From Escherichia boydii (GTDB taxonomy: Bacteria > Pseudomonadota > Gammaproteobacteria > Enterobacterales > Enterobacteriaceae): 64,000 nt of DNA. The notes beneath the pieces were generated by a model. It did no database searches, was not told the origin of the DNA, and saw nothing but the letters and a program-made list of their open reading frames with translations. The stretch covers positions 1,488,001 to 1,552,000 of the forward strand of contig CP169086.1 of the NCBI GenBank assembly GCA_041890495.1. Direction: 5' to 3'. Numbering within the stretch: the stretch's first letter is position 1; every line of letters begins with the position of its first letter. The position numbers and the translations under genes were made by a program. Shown here piece by piece: positions 51,360 through 59,507 of this stretch.

Positions 51360-51572
51360 ATGTCTAATAAAATGACTGGTTTAGTAAAATGGTTTAACGC
51401 AGATAAAGGTTTTGGCTTTATCACTCCTGATGATGGCAGCAAAGACGTTTTCGTCCATTTCACTGCCATCCAGGGCGATAACTTTAAAACTCTGGATGAA
51501 GGTCAGAAAGTGTCCTTCACCATTGAAAATGGCGCTAAAGGCCCTGCGGCCGGTAACGTCACTGCATTGTAA
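51360..51572 (+). CDS. CspA-family cold-shock protein
   Basis: A 70-residue single cold-shock domain with RNP1 (KGFGFITP) and RNP2 (DVFVHFTAI). It is an RNA chaperone that melts secondary structure in the cold. Its first half matches E. coli CspG/CspB (MSNKMTGLVKWFNADKGFGF) and its end (KGPAAGNVTAL) is CspA-like, so no single orthologue is chosen. TAAGGAA precedes the ATG. A cspA-type leader lies upstream and a YmcF/YnfQ-like gene downstream. Confidence 0.95.
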   Translation: MSNKMTGLVKWFNADKGFGFITPDDGSKDVFVHFTAIQGDNFKTLDEGQKVSFTIENGAKGPAAGNVTAL

Positions 51573-51652
51573 CAGGTGCTCATTATCAGTGGCGCTTACG
51601 ATAGCGATGAAGGCGTCGGCCTGAGCAGTTATGTGCTACTGATAATAAAATG

Positions 51653-51677
51653 AACCCGCCCCGAGCGGGTTTTTTAT
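51653..51677 (+). terminator. Terminator after the cold-shock gene
   Basis: Stem AACCCGC, loop CCCGA, stem GCGGGTT, followed by a T-tract. Confidence 0.85.
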
Positions 51678-51779
51678 TTATACTTCCTGACGTCTTCATC
51701 TCTTCAAATATTGTTATAAAAATAAGTAATCATCATTTTAATCGTGTATTTTTTTGTCCCCTTATAGCAGGAGCTCTCT

Positions 51780-51938
51780 ATGTCAGTACGTAAAAAAACA
51801 CAAACTCATCGTAATTATTTAGTGAAATGCACATGTCCAGGCTGTGCAAAAGATTCAGAACACAGCTTTAGCCGCGTTCAGAAAGGCTCTCAACTTGTCT
51901 GTCCGTCTTGCAATACCCTCTTTAAATCTTCCAAATGA
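51780..51938 (+). CDS. Small zinc-ribbon cold-shock-associated protein (YmcF/YnfQ family)
   Basis: A 52-residue protein, MSVRKKTQTHRNYLVKCTCP then GCAKDSEHSFSRVQKGSQ and LVCPSCNTLFKSSK. The four-cysteine pattern (CxCPxC...CPSC) is a zinc ribbon. It resembles the E. coli cold-induced small proteins YmcF and YnfQ, encoded beside cspG/cspH and cspB/cspF. AGGAG lies seven bases before the ATG. It follows the csp gene after a terminator, so it likely has its own promoter or depends on read-through in the cold. Confidence 0.8.
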   Translation: MSVRKKTQTHRNYLVKCTCPGCAKDSEHSFSRVQKGSQLVCPSCNTLFKSSK

Positions 51939-51981
51939 ATGAAGGCGTGCTCCTGCCATTCTCTTTATCCCTGAAATAAAG

Positions 51982-52866
51982 CTATATTTTCAGCGTATCG
52001 ATCACCACCCTCAGTGCAGGCGACACGTTACGGTGCGGATAATAGAGATACAACCCGTCCATGCGCAGGCTATAGCGCTGCAACACTCGGATCAGCGTTC
52101 CGCGCTCCAGATCGTCAGCCACCAGCTCCACCGGGACATAGGCCAGCCCAAGCCCCAGCCGGGCGGCTTCGGCTTCCATGTAGCTGTCAGACAGCGCCCA
52201 TTGCCCCTCTGGCCGATGGGTGATTTTTTTCCCGTCCTGCACCAGCTCCCACTGATAGTCACTACCGTCGGCAAGCTGGTAGGCAATGCACGGATGCGCC
52301 ACCAAATCCGCAGGCGTCTGGGGAAAACCGTAGCGTCTGAAGTGTTCCGGCGCAGCCACTGCGGCCATTTCCATATCAGGCGTGATACGTACTGCAATCA
52401 TTCCCTGCCCCACTTCCGGCCCCAGTCTGACACCCGCATCGAACCGCTCGGCGATAATGTCGACGAAGCGGCTTTCATTCATCAGTTCCAGCCTGATGTC
52501 CGGGTAACGCTGTTTAAAGATGGCGAGCTTTGGCAGCAGACATTTGTCGATAGCGTGCTGGCTGGCATTAATACGCACCGTGCCGGACGGCGTCTGACGA
52601 TAGTGTGCCAGGGTCGCCAGGCCCGTATCGAGCGTATCGAACGCGGATTCGGCGGTCCGGTAAAGCTGTTCTCCGGCGTGGGTTAGCGACAGCTTGCGCG
52701 TGGTGCGGACCAGAAGCTGAACGCCCAACCGCTCCTCCAGCTCGCGAACCGAGCGGCTGATCCCGGATTGCGCCAGCCCGAGCCGCTGCGCAGCCGCCGT
52801 GAAGCTCCCTTCCCGCACCACCTGCATAAACAGGTACAGCTCATTGTAGTTTTCCCGCTTCGCCAT
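51982..52866 (-). CDS. LysR-family transcriptional regulator
   Basis: A 294-residue LysR regulator of the YafC/DsdC-like group: winged helix NELYLFMQVVREGSFTAAAQ then RLGLAQSGISRSVRELEERL, and a ligand domain with SRFVDIIAERFDAGVRLGPE. It is divergent from the alpha/beta hydrolase gene at 52980 with a 113-bp gap, so control of that gene and perhaps the following efflux gene is likely. The second Met (52866) is preferred. Confidence 0.88.
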   Translation of the reverse strand: MAKRENYNELYLFMQVVREGSFTAAAQRLGLAQSGISRSVRELEERLGVQLLVRTTRKLSLTHAGEQLYRTAESAFDTLDTGLATLAHYRQTPSGTVRINASQHAIDKCLLPKLAIFKQRYPDIRLELMNESRFVDIIAERFDAGVRLGPEVGQGMIAVRITPDMEMAAVAAPEHFRRYGFPQTPADLVAHPCIAYQLADGSDYQWELVQDGKKITHRPEGQWALSDSYMEAEAARLGLGLAYVPVELVADDLERGTLIRVLQRYSLRMDGLYLYYPHRNVSPALRVVIDTLKI

Positions 52867-52979
52867 CATGCCCCCTATTTATAACAATATGATATGAATC
52901 CTAGCAGCTTTCGGCCTCTAATCAGCACTATTTCTGCTAACTATAATGACCGCAACACAACAACCTGGGGTCCATTTTC

Positions 52980-54107
52980 ATGAAAACATTCACCCAAAAA
53001 TTGTCCGTTGCGATGCTGCTATGCGCATCATTAAGTGGAGTGACAACAATGAGTTATGCAGAAACCACTAACCCAAACGCACCTGTTTCGATGGTGAGCA
53101 CATGGGATAAAACCTTCGCCGAAAGTGAAAAAGTCGATCACCGTAAGGTGACCTTTAAGAACCGGTACGGGATCACCCTGGTAGGCGATCTGTATCTTCC
53201 CAAAAACCGCGGTGACCGCAAGCTGGCGGCGATTGCGGTCAGCGGGCCGTTTGGCGCGGTCAAAGAGCAGTCAAGTGGCCTGTATGCGCAGACACTGGCG
53301 GAGAATGGGTTTGTGACCCTGGCGTTCGATCCGTCCTATACGGGCGAAAGCGGCGGCCAGCCGCGCAACGTTGCGTCTCCGGATATCAACACAGAGGACT
53401 TCAGCGCGGCGGTGGATTTCCTGGGGTTGCAGAAAGAGGTTGATCGTAACCGCATTGGTATTCTCGGCATCTGCGGCTGGGGCGGTATGGCGCTGAATGC
53501 GGCCTCCATGGACACCCGCGTGAAAGCGGTCGCCACCAGCGTGATGTACGACATGAGCCGGGCGATGGGCCACGGCGTGGGCGACGGGAAAGATCGCTAT
53601 TCAACGTCTGACCGCCGTGCCGTTCTGCAGTATCTCAACGCACAACGCTGGAAAGATGCTGAGAACGGTACCTTCGCGCACGGCGGCCATGACATTTATG
53701 TCAATGAGAACGGCAAGGTGACGGCAGCAGAACGTATTCTGCCAGAGGCGCTGCCAGCAGACCCGCATCCGGTACTGAAGGAGTTCTACGACTACTACCG
53801 CATGCCGCGCGGCTTCCACGCGCGCTCCGTCAACTCCACCGGCGCGTGGACCGCGACCACGCCATTATCCTTTATGAATATGCCGCTGCTGAGCTACGCC
53901 GGGGAAATTACTATCCCGACGCTTATCGTAACCGGTGAAAAGGCACACTCCCGCTACTTTGCAGAAGATGCGTTTAAAGCGGTTGGCAGCAAGCAGAAGG
54001 AACTGGTGATTGTTCCGGGCGCAAACCATGTCGATCTCTACGACAATGCTGCCGGGAAGATCCCGTTCGGCCAGTTTGAGCAGTTCTTCAAAACCAGCCT
54101 GAAATAA
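52980..54107 (+). CDS. Exported alpha/beta hydrolase with a Cys-type nucleophile elbow
   Basis: A 375-residue alpha/beta hydrolase of the dienelactone-hydrolase/YcjY type. A signal peptide (residues 1-27, ending MSYAE) directs it to the periplasm. The nucleophile elbow reads GICGWGG, with Cys in place of Ser, and the later His is in PGANHVDLYD. A lid-like insertion (ENGTFAHGGHDIYVNENGKV) lies in the middle. YcjY-like proteins share GIC at this site; the substrate is unknown. It is divergent from a LysR gene and followed after 43 bases by an MFS gene. Confidence 0.82.
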   Translation: MKTFTQKLSVAMLLCASLSGVTTMSYAETTNPNAPVSMVSTWDKTFAESEKVDHRKVTFKNRYGITLVGDLYLPKNRGDRKLAAIAVSGPFGAVKEQSSGLYAQTLAENGFVTLAFDPSYTGESGGQPRNVASPDINTEDFSAAVDFLGLQKEVDRNRIGILGICGWGGMALNAASMDTRVKAVATSVMYDMSRAMGHGVGDGKDRYSTSDRRAVLQYLNAQRWKDAENGTFAHGGHDIYVNENGKVTAAERILPEALPADPHPVLKEFYDYYRMPRGFHARSVNSTGAWTATTPLSFMNMPLLSYAGEITIPTLIVTGEKAHSRYFAEDAFKAVGSKQKELVIVPGANHVDLYDNAAGKIPFGQFEQFFKTSLK

Positions 54108-54150
54108 ACCTCTCCGCCGCCCGTGTTGAGCGGGCGGCCCTTCGTTAAAG

Positions 54151-55353
54151 ATGACTATGTCCACTCTGAACCCTACCACCTCACAGAATGAGGAACGCGC
54201 GCACTGGGGCGGTATTTTTGCCATGACCCTGTGCGTATTCGTCCTGATTGCTTCGGAATTTATGCCCGTCAGCCTGCTTACCCCCCTTGCGAGAGATCTG
54301 GGCGTTACGGAGGGGCTCGCTGGCCAGGGGATCGCCATCTCCGGCGCGCTGGCGGTTCTGACCAGCCTCTTCCTTTCCCGGCTTGCCGGGAATATGAACC
54401 GCAAACACCTTCTGCTGGGCATGACGCTCCTGATGGCGCTCTCGGGGATGATTATCGCTTTCGCCCCAAACTATCTGGTTTACATGACTGGCCGCGCGCT
54501 GATCGGTATCGCTATAGGCGGGTTCTGGTCCATGTCTGCCGCAACGGCCATTCGCCTCGTTCCGCAGCATCAGGTCGCGCGCGCGCTGGCGATATTCAAC
54601 GGGGGGAACGCGCTGGCGACGGTAGTCGCCGCCCCGCTCGGGAGCTATCTCGGCGCCACCATTGGCTGGCGCGGCGCCTTCCTGTGCCTGGTTCCCGTGG
54701 CGATAGTGGCGTTCCTCTGGCAATGCTTTAGCCTGCCCGATATGAACGGCAATAAAAATACGGCGTCACGCGCATCCGTCTTTCGGCTATTCCGCCAACA
54801 GGTGGTTTCCATTGGTATGCTGGCCTGCGGCCTGTTCTTTATGGGACAGTTTGCGCTGTTTACCTATGTGCGTCCGTTTCTCGAAACCGTCACGCAGGTC
54901 AGCCCCTCCAGCTTATCGCTGATTTTACTCACCATCGGCGTCGCGGGTTTTGTTGGCACACTGCTCGTTGCTCTGGCCCTGAACGCCGCGTTTTACCTGA
55001 CGTTAGTCGCCATTCCCCTGCTGATGGCCGTCATTGCAGGCGTGTTGATACTGACAGGCCACAGCGTGTGGATCGTTGCCCTGCTGTTAGGCTTCTGGGG
55101 GATGCTGGCGACGGCGGCGCCAACGGGATGGTGGACATGGATTGCGCGAACGCTGCCGGAAGATGCCGAAGCCGGTGGTGGATTAATGGTCGCCGTGATC
55201 CAGCTTTCTATTGCGCTGGGTTCAACGGCCGGTGGCCTGGTATTCGACCATCTCGGCTGGCAGAGCACGTTTGCATTGAGCGGCATGTTGCTGCTGTGCG
55301 CGGTAGTGCTGACGCTTCTGCTTTCTCGTCTTCACAAATCACTCGCCGGATAA
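54151..55353 (+). CDS. MFS efflux transporter, NepI/AraJ-like
   Basis: A 400-residue twelve-helix drug:H+ antiporter-1 type transporter. It shows EFMPVSLLTPLARDLGVTEG in helix 1 and GRALIGIAIGGFWSMSAATA in helix 4, both close to NepI, the purine ribonucleoside exporter. ATG codons at 54151 and 54157 are possible starts. It follows the hydrolase gene and may share its LysR control. The substrate is unknown. Confidence 0.85.
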   Translation: MTMSTLNPTTSQNEERAHWGGIFAMTLCVFVLIASEFMPVSLLTPLARDLGVTEGLAGQGIAISGALAVLTSLFLSRLAGNMNRKHLLLGMTLLMALSGMIIAFAPNYLVYMTGRALIGIAIGGFWSMSAATAIRLVPQHQVARALAIFNGGNALATVVAAPLGSYLGATIGWRGAFLCLVPVAIVAFLWQCFSLPDMNGNKNTASRASVFRLFRQQVVSIGMLACGLFFMGQFALFTYVRPFLETVTQVSPSSLSLILLTIGVAGFVGTLLVALALNAAFYLTLVAIPLLMAVIAGVLILTGHSVWIVALLLGFWGMLATAAPTGWWTWIARTLPEDAEAGGGLMVAVIQLSIALGSTAGGLVFDHLGWQSTFALSGMLLLCAVVLTLLLSRLHKSLAG

Positions 55354-55425
55354 TTTGTTGACGCTTTTCTTCACCGCTGGTGTATTGTTTTTAAACGATT
55401 CATCACCCTGAAGAGAAGCGGCGAC

Positions 55426-56049
55426 ATGATTAATATCCTCGGCAAAACCACCTCCATCAACGTGCGTAAAGTGCTCTGGACCTGCGAAGAAGCAGGCATC
55501 GCTTACCGGCAGGAAGATTACGGCAGCGGTTTTGCCTCGACGGAAACGGATGCCTTTCGCGCCCTGAACCCTAACGCCATGGTGCCGGTGCTGATTGATG
55601 GCGATTTCGTGCTGTGGGAGTCCAACGCCATCTGCCGCTATCTGGCGCGCAAGGCCGGACGTCACGACCTGCTGCCCGCAGAACCGCAGGCCTGCGCCAA
55701 CGTTGAACGCTGGATGGACTGGCAGGCCACCGAATTTAACAACGCCTGGCGCTATGTCTTCCCGGCGCTGGGGCGTAAAAACCCGGACTTTAACGACCCT
55801 GAGCGCATCGCGGCAGGAATCAAAGAGTGGAACCACTGCATCACCATTCTGGAAAACCAGCTGCAGCGCACCGGGGCCTTTGCGGCAGGCGAGACGTTTA
55901 CCCTCGCGGACGTGGTGCTTGGGCTGTCGGTGAATCGCTGGAAGATGACGCCCTTTGATAAGCCCGACGTGCCCGCCATTGAGGCCTGGTTCGAGCGCCT
56001 TAACCAGCGTCCGGCATTTTTGCGTCATGGCAATAACGGCATGGTGTGA
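55426..56049 (+). CDS. Glutathione S-transferase
   Basis: A 207-residue cytosolic GST. The thioredoxin-like N-terminal domain has the catalytic-region start GKTTSINVRKVLWTCEEAGI, the cis-Pro motif NAMVPVLID and the glutathione-binding ESNAICRYLA. The C-terminal helical domain holds FTLADVVLGLSVNRW. It is close to the theta/beta-like YfcG/YibF bacterial group. GAAGAGAAG is a weak Shine-Dalgarno. Detoxification by glutathione conjugation is the family role. Confidence 0.9.
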   Translation: MINILGKTTSINVRKVLWTCEEAGIAYRQEDYGSGFASTETDAFRALNPNAMVPVLIDGDFVLWESNAICRYLARKAGRHDLLPAEPQACANVERWMDWQATEFNNAWRYVFPALGRKNPDFNDPERIAAGIKEWNHCITILENQLQRTGAFAAGETFTLADVVLGLSVNRWKMTPFDKPDVPAIEAWFERLNQRPAFLRHGNNGMV

Positions 56050-56208
56050 AACTTAACATCTGAATGAATACCGCAGCGAGGCTGTTTTATTTAATTACTA
56101 AACCCTGAAAGTCGTCAGAGGGAATAATAATTAAGCCATATCCTGGACAGCCCGTTGCACCGCTTTGCTAGCCTGAATAATCAGGCAAAGCTCAACCCGG
56201 AGGTATTC

Positions 56209-56946
56209 TTGCTGATTAAACTCAAGAAAGAACGAACGCATAAGGAGGATCGCCGGCTTGCTCTCTGGCTGGCGACCTCGGCAGGTTTGCTGAATGCCAT
56301 CGCCCTCGGGGCATTTGGTTTTTTCCCCTCACACATGACCGGCAACACCTCACAGTTATCCAGCGAAGTCTCCTCCACCGATCTGAGCGATATTATTTTC
56401 TTCGGCTCGATTATTCTCTCCTTTGTCGCAGGCGCCATTATTGCGCGCACGATCGTGATATGGGGCATTATCCATAACGTCAGGCTGGTTTTTTGCCAGA
56501 TCCTGTTTGTCGAGGGGATATTACTGACCGGCGTTTCCTTCTACGAAATGTATTTTCATGCCCTCACCAGCAACCGAGAGATTATTCTTTTTCTCTGCTT
56601 TCTGATGGGCATTCATAATTCCACCTCCACGCAGCTTTCCGGCGGACGAGTGAGATCGACGCACATTACCGGCACGTTAACGGACGCGGGGATTTCCCTG
56701 GCCTCCGTAATGGTGGCGATGCTGCGCAGGGATTACTCCAAAGATACGGCGGCGCAAAAAAGTCAGCTGCAAACCCACTTAACCACCCTTTTCTCGTTTA
56801 TTACGGGCGGTATCGCGGGGCTGCTGCTTTTCCGATGGATTGGCTTCAACGCCATGCTGGCGCTGGGTGTGATGCTCGCGGTTGTCGCCGCCGTCTCAAT
56901 TATCACCGTCTCGTCGCGGGTTCGACGTGTTCGCGCCCCTCTATGA
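56209..56946 (+). CDS. YoaK/DUF1275 family membrane protein
   Basis: A 245-residue inner-membrane protein of the DUF1275 family with about six helices (LALWLATSAGLLNAIALGAFGF, FFGSIILSFVAGAIIARTIV, and others) and the conserved HMTGNTSQLS and GRVRSTHITGTLTDAG segments. A TTG at 56209 is proposed as start because GGAGG lies five bases before it; the frame extends upstream only to another TTG. Transport function is suspected for the family but not shown. Confidence 0.82.
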   Translation: MLIKLKKERTHKEDRRLALWLATSAGLLNAIALGAFGFFPSHMTGNTSQLSSEVSSTDLSDIIFFGSIILSFVAGAIIARTIVIWGIIHNVRLVFCQILFVEGILLTGVSFYEMYFHALTSNREIILFLCFLMGIHNSTSTQLSGGRVRSTHITGTLTDAGISLASVMVAMLRRDYSKDTAAQKSQLQTHLTTLFSFITGGIAGLLLFRWIGFNAMLALGVMLAVVAAVSIITVSSRVRRVRAPL

Positions 56947-56977
56947 AGATAATGGCCTGTATTAGGCGTAAGAGCCC

Positions 56978-57004
56978 TTTAGATGTGACACCGTCACATC
57001 TAAA
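56978..57004. repeat. 27-bp palindrome upstream of the osmU operon
   Basis: TTTAGATGTGAC-ACC-GTCACATCTAAA, a perfect 12-bp inverted repeat with a three-base centre, 32 bp after the DUF1275 stop and ~218 bp before osmY. The TGTGA/TCACA halves are spaced five bases, one short of a CRP site. No T-tract follows, so a plain terminator is unlikely. Confidence 0.8.
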
Positions 57005-57222
57005 AATTCGCTTTAGGACTATTCTGCCTGCCCCTCAATCAGCCCTTACGGCATAAGGCTTAACCCCAGGTTGTCACTGTTTTCATAGGGTTACTGATTT
57101 TACCCCTTCGCTGGAACCCTTCCCAAACGCTTGCTATAGGTGAAATACCCCTGCCGAAACATGGCATAACAACAGGCAACCGGTGGTTGCTATAACGCAT
57201 GCGCACAGGGAGACACACCGCA

Positions 57223-57933
57223 ATGCACCCATTACTCAAACGTTCGCTGCTGTTTGTCGGCGCCATTTTCGTGGTCCTCGCCCTTCTCGTCTGGGGCATT
57301 GGGCTTGAGACGATAAGGGCGCGCCAGGTTGACCTGGTCTATCTCGGGCAACAGCACATGATTCTGGTTTTCTCGTCAATGTTTTTTGCCCTGCTGTTGG
57401 GTATTCCAGCCGGTATTCTGCTGAGCCGTCCGGCCGCGCGGGGTATCGCCGAATATGTGATGCAAATCTTCAACGTCGGCAACACGCTGCCGCCGCTGGC
57501 CGTTCTGGCGCTGGCGATGGTGGTGATTGGCATTGGCGATACGCCCGCCATCATCGCCCTGTTCCTCGCCTCGCTGCTGCCGATCGTGCGTAATACCTAT
57601 GCCGGGCTGTGCTCGGTCCCGCCGTCGCTGCTGGAAGCGGCAAATGGGATTGGCATGACCAAATGGCAGCGTCTGCGTCAGGTTGAGCTACCAGCCGCCT
57701 GGCCGGTCATGCTCTCGGGGATCCGCATCGCCACCGCCATTAACGTCGGTACCGCGCCGCTGGCGTTCCTGATTGGTGCCAGCAGCTACGGCGAGCTGAT
57801 TTTCCCCGGTATTTACCTGAACGATTTCCCGACCCTGATCCTCGGCGCGGCGGCCACCGCCCTGTTCGCCCTGATCCTCGATACCCTGCTGGCGGCATTG
57901 GGTCGCGTGATGAGTCCCCATCTCGCTCGATAA
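57223..57933 (+). CDS. osmY: Osmoprotectant ABC transporter permease OsmY
   Basis: A 236-residue permease of the proline-glycine betaine (OpuC) type with about six helices and the ATPase-contact loop LLEAANGIGMTKWQRLRQVELPAAWPVM (EAA motif). It is the first gene of an operon laid out like Salmonella osmY-osmX-osmW-osmV, the OsmU system that imports glycine betaine and choline-O-sulfate at high osmolarity. The ATG at 57223 follows AGGGAGA; the upstream ATG at 57199 is not needed. The name is by Salmonella usage and is distinct from E. coli periplasmic OsmY. Confidence 0.88.
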   Translation: MHPLLKRSLLFVGAIFVVLALLVWGIGLETIRARQVDLVYLGQQHMILVFSSMFFALLLGIPAGILLSRPAARGIAEYVMQIFNVGNTLPPLAVLALAMVVIGIGDTPAIIALFLASLLPIVRNTYAGLCSVPPSLLEAANGIGMTKWQRLRQVELPAAWPVMLSGIRIATAINVGTAPLAFLIGASSYGELIFPGIYLNDFPTLILGAAATALFALILDTLLAALGRVMSPHLAR

Positions 57934-57951
57934 CAATAACAAGGAGCTTTT

Positions 57952-58851
57952 ATGAGACTGATATCCGGCCTGGCGGCGATGTGTGCCGCGGCGCTGTTCT
58001 CCAGCCAGGCGATGGCGGCCCCGCTGATTCTGGCGACCAAGAGCTTTACCGAGCAGCACATCCTCTCGGCAATGACCGTGCAGTACCTGCAAAAGAAAGG
58101 ATTCCAGGTTCAGCCGCAAACCAATATCGCCACGGTGATTTCCCGCAACGCGATGATCAACAAGCAGATTGATATGACCTGGGAGTACACCGGCACGTCA
58201 TTAATCATCTTTAACCACATCAACAAGCGCATGTCGCCGCAGGAGTCTTACGAGACGGTGAAACGCCTGGACGCGAAGCACGGTCTGGTCTGGCTCAAGC
58301 CCGCCGATATGAACAACACCTACGCTTTCGCCATGCAGCGCAAGCGCGCCGAGGCGGAACACATCAACACCATGTCGGAGATGGTGGCGAAGATTGAGCA
58401 GATCCGTAAAACCAACCCGGACAAAAACTGGATGCTGGGCTTAGACCTCGAATTTGCCGGGCGCAGCGACGGCATGAAGCCGCTTCAGGCTGCCTATAAG
58501 ATGGATCTGGACCGCCCGCAGATCCGTCAGATGGACCCCGGTCTGGTCTATAACGCGGTGCGCGACGGCTTCGTTGACGCCGGGCTGATTTATACCACCG
58601 ACGGGCGCGTGAAGGGCTTCGACCTCAAGGTGCTTGAGGACGATAAAGGCTTCTTCCCGAGCTATGCGGTAACCCCGGTTGTACGTAAAGACACGCTGGA
58701 GGCCAACCCCGGTCTGGAAGAGGCGCTCAACACCCTCTCTGCCCAGCTCAACAACGACGTTATCACCGATCTGAACAAGAAGGTGGATATCGACCATCAG
58801 TCACCGCAGCAGGTCGCCCGTGATTTCCTGCGTAGCAAACAGCTGCTGTAG
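57952..58851 (+). CDS. osmX: Osmoprotectant-binding periplasmic protein OsmX
   Basis: A 299-residue solute-binding protein with signal peptide ending AMAAP and the OpuAC-type fold (LATKSFTEQHILSAMTVQYLQKKGF, IDMTWEYTGTSL, FVDAGLIYTTDGR). Aromatic residues for binding quaternary ammonium compounds are expected; W and Y in TWEYTG and IYTTD are candidates. AAGGAG precedes the ATG, 18 bases after osmY. Confidence 0.92.
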   Translation: MRLISGLAAMCAAALFSSQAMAAPLILATKSFTEQHILSAMTVQYLQKKGFQVQPQTNIATVISRNAMINKQIDMTWEYTGTSLIIFNHINKRMSPQESYETVKRLDAKHGLVWLKPADMNNTYAFAMQRKRAEAEHINTMSEMVAKIEQIRKTNPDKNWMLGLDLEFAGRSDGMKPLQAAYKMDLDRPQIRQMDPGLVYNAVRDGFVDAGLIYTTDGRVKGFDLKVLEDDKGFFPSYAVTPVVRKDTLEANPGLEEALNTLSAQLNNDVITDLNKKVDIDHQSPQQVARDFLRSKQLL

Positions 58852-58859
58852 GAGGCGCT

Positions 58860-59507
58860 ATGGAGACGATTCACTACATTCTGGACAACTGGGACTACCT
58901 GTTAACCCTGACGCTGCAGCATCTGTGGCTGGTGGCGCTGGCCGTAGGTTTAGCCATCATCATCGGCGTCCCGCTGGGCATTCTGATTGTCCGCCACAGG
59001 TGGCTGGCAACGCCGGTGCTGGGGATAGCCACCATCGTGCTGACCATTCCGTCCATCGCCCTGTTTGGCCTGATGATCCCGCTGTTTTCGCTGATCGGTC
59101 AGGGGATTGGCGCCCTGCCCGCGATTACGGCAGTGTTTCTCTACTCGCTGCTGCCGATTGTGCGTAACACCCATACGGCGCTCGACAGCCTGCCGCCGGG
59201 CCTACGCGAAGCCGGACGCGGCATCGGCATGACCTTCTGGCAGCGTCTTCGCTGGGTCGAGATCCCGATGGCGCTGCCGGTGATTTTCGGCGGGATCCGC
59301 ACCGCCGTGGTGATGAATATCGGCGTGATGGCGATTGCCGCCGTGATCGGCGCGGGCGGTCTGGGCCTGCTGCTGCTCAACGGCATCGGCGGAAGCGATA
59401 TTCGCATGTTAATTGCGGGCGCGCTGATGATTTGTCTTTTAGCGATTGTGCTCGACTGGCTGCTGCACCGTCTGCAGGTGGTTCTGACTCCAAAGGGGAT
59501 TCGATAA
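58860..59507 (+). CDS. osmW: Osmoprotectant ABC transporter permease OsmW
   Basis: A 215-residue permease, paralogous to osmY, with the EAA loop LREAGRGIGMTFWQRLRWVEIPMALPVIF. It begins eight bases after osmX and its last base is the first of the osmV ATG. It forms the second membrane subunit of the importer. Confidence 0.92.
   Translation: METIHYILDNWDYLLTLTLQHLWLVALAVGLAIIIGVPLGILIVRHRWLATPVLGIATIVLTIPSIALFGLMIPLFSLIGQGIGALPAITAVFLYSLLPIVRNTHTALDSLPPGLREAGRGIGMTFWQRLRWVEIPMALPVIFGGIRTAVVMNIGVMAIAAVIGAGGLGLLLLNGIGGSDIRMLIAGALMICLLAIVLDWLLHRLQVVLTPKGIR

Noticed and set aside
51206..51469. 87-codon frame antisense to the cold-shock leader
   Set aside because: Overlaps the regulatory leader and the csp start; no sign of being coding.
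56982..56999. TGTGA...TCACA considered as a CRP site
   Set aside because: The half-sites are five bases apart instead of six, so it is kept only as an unexplained palindrome.
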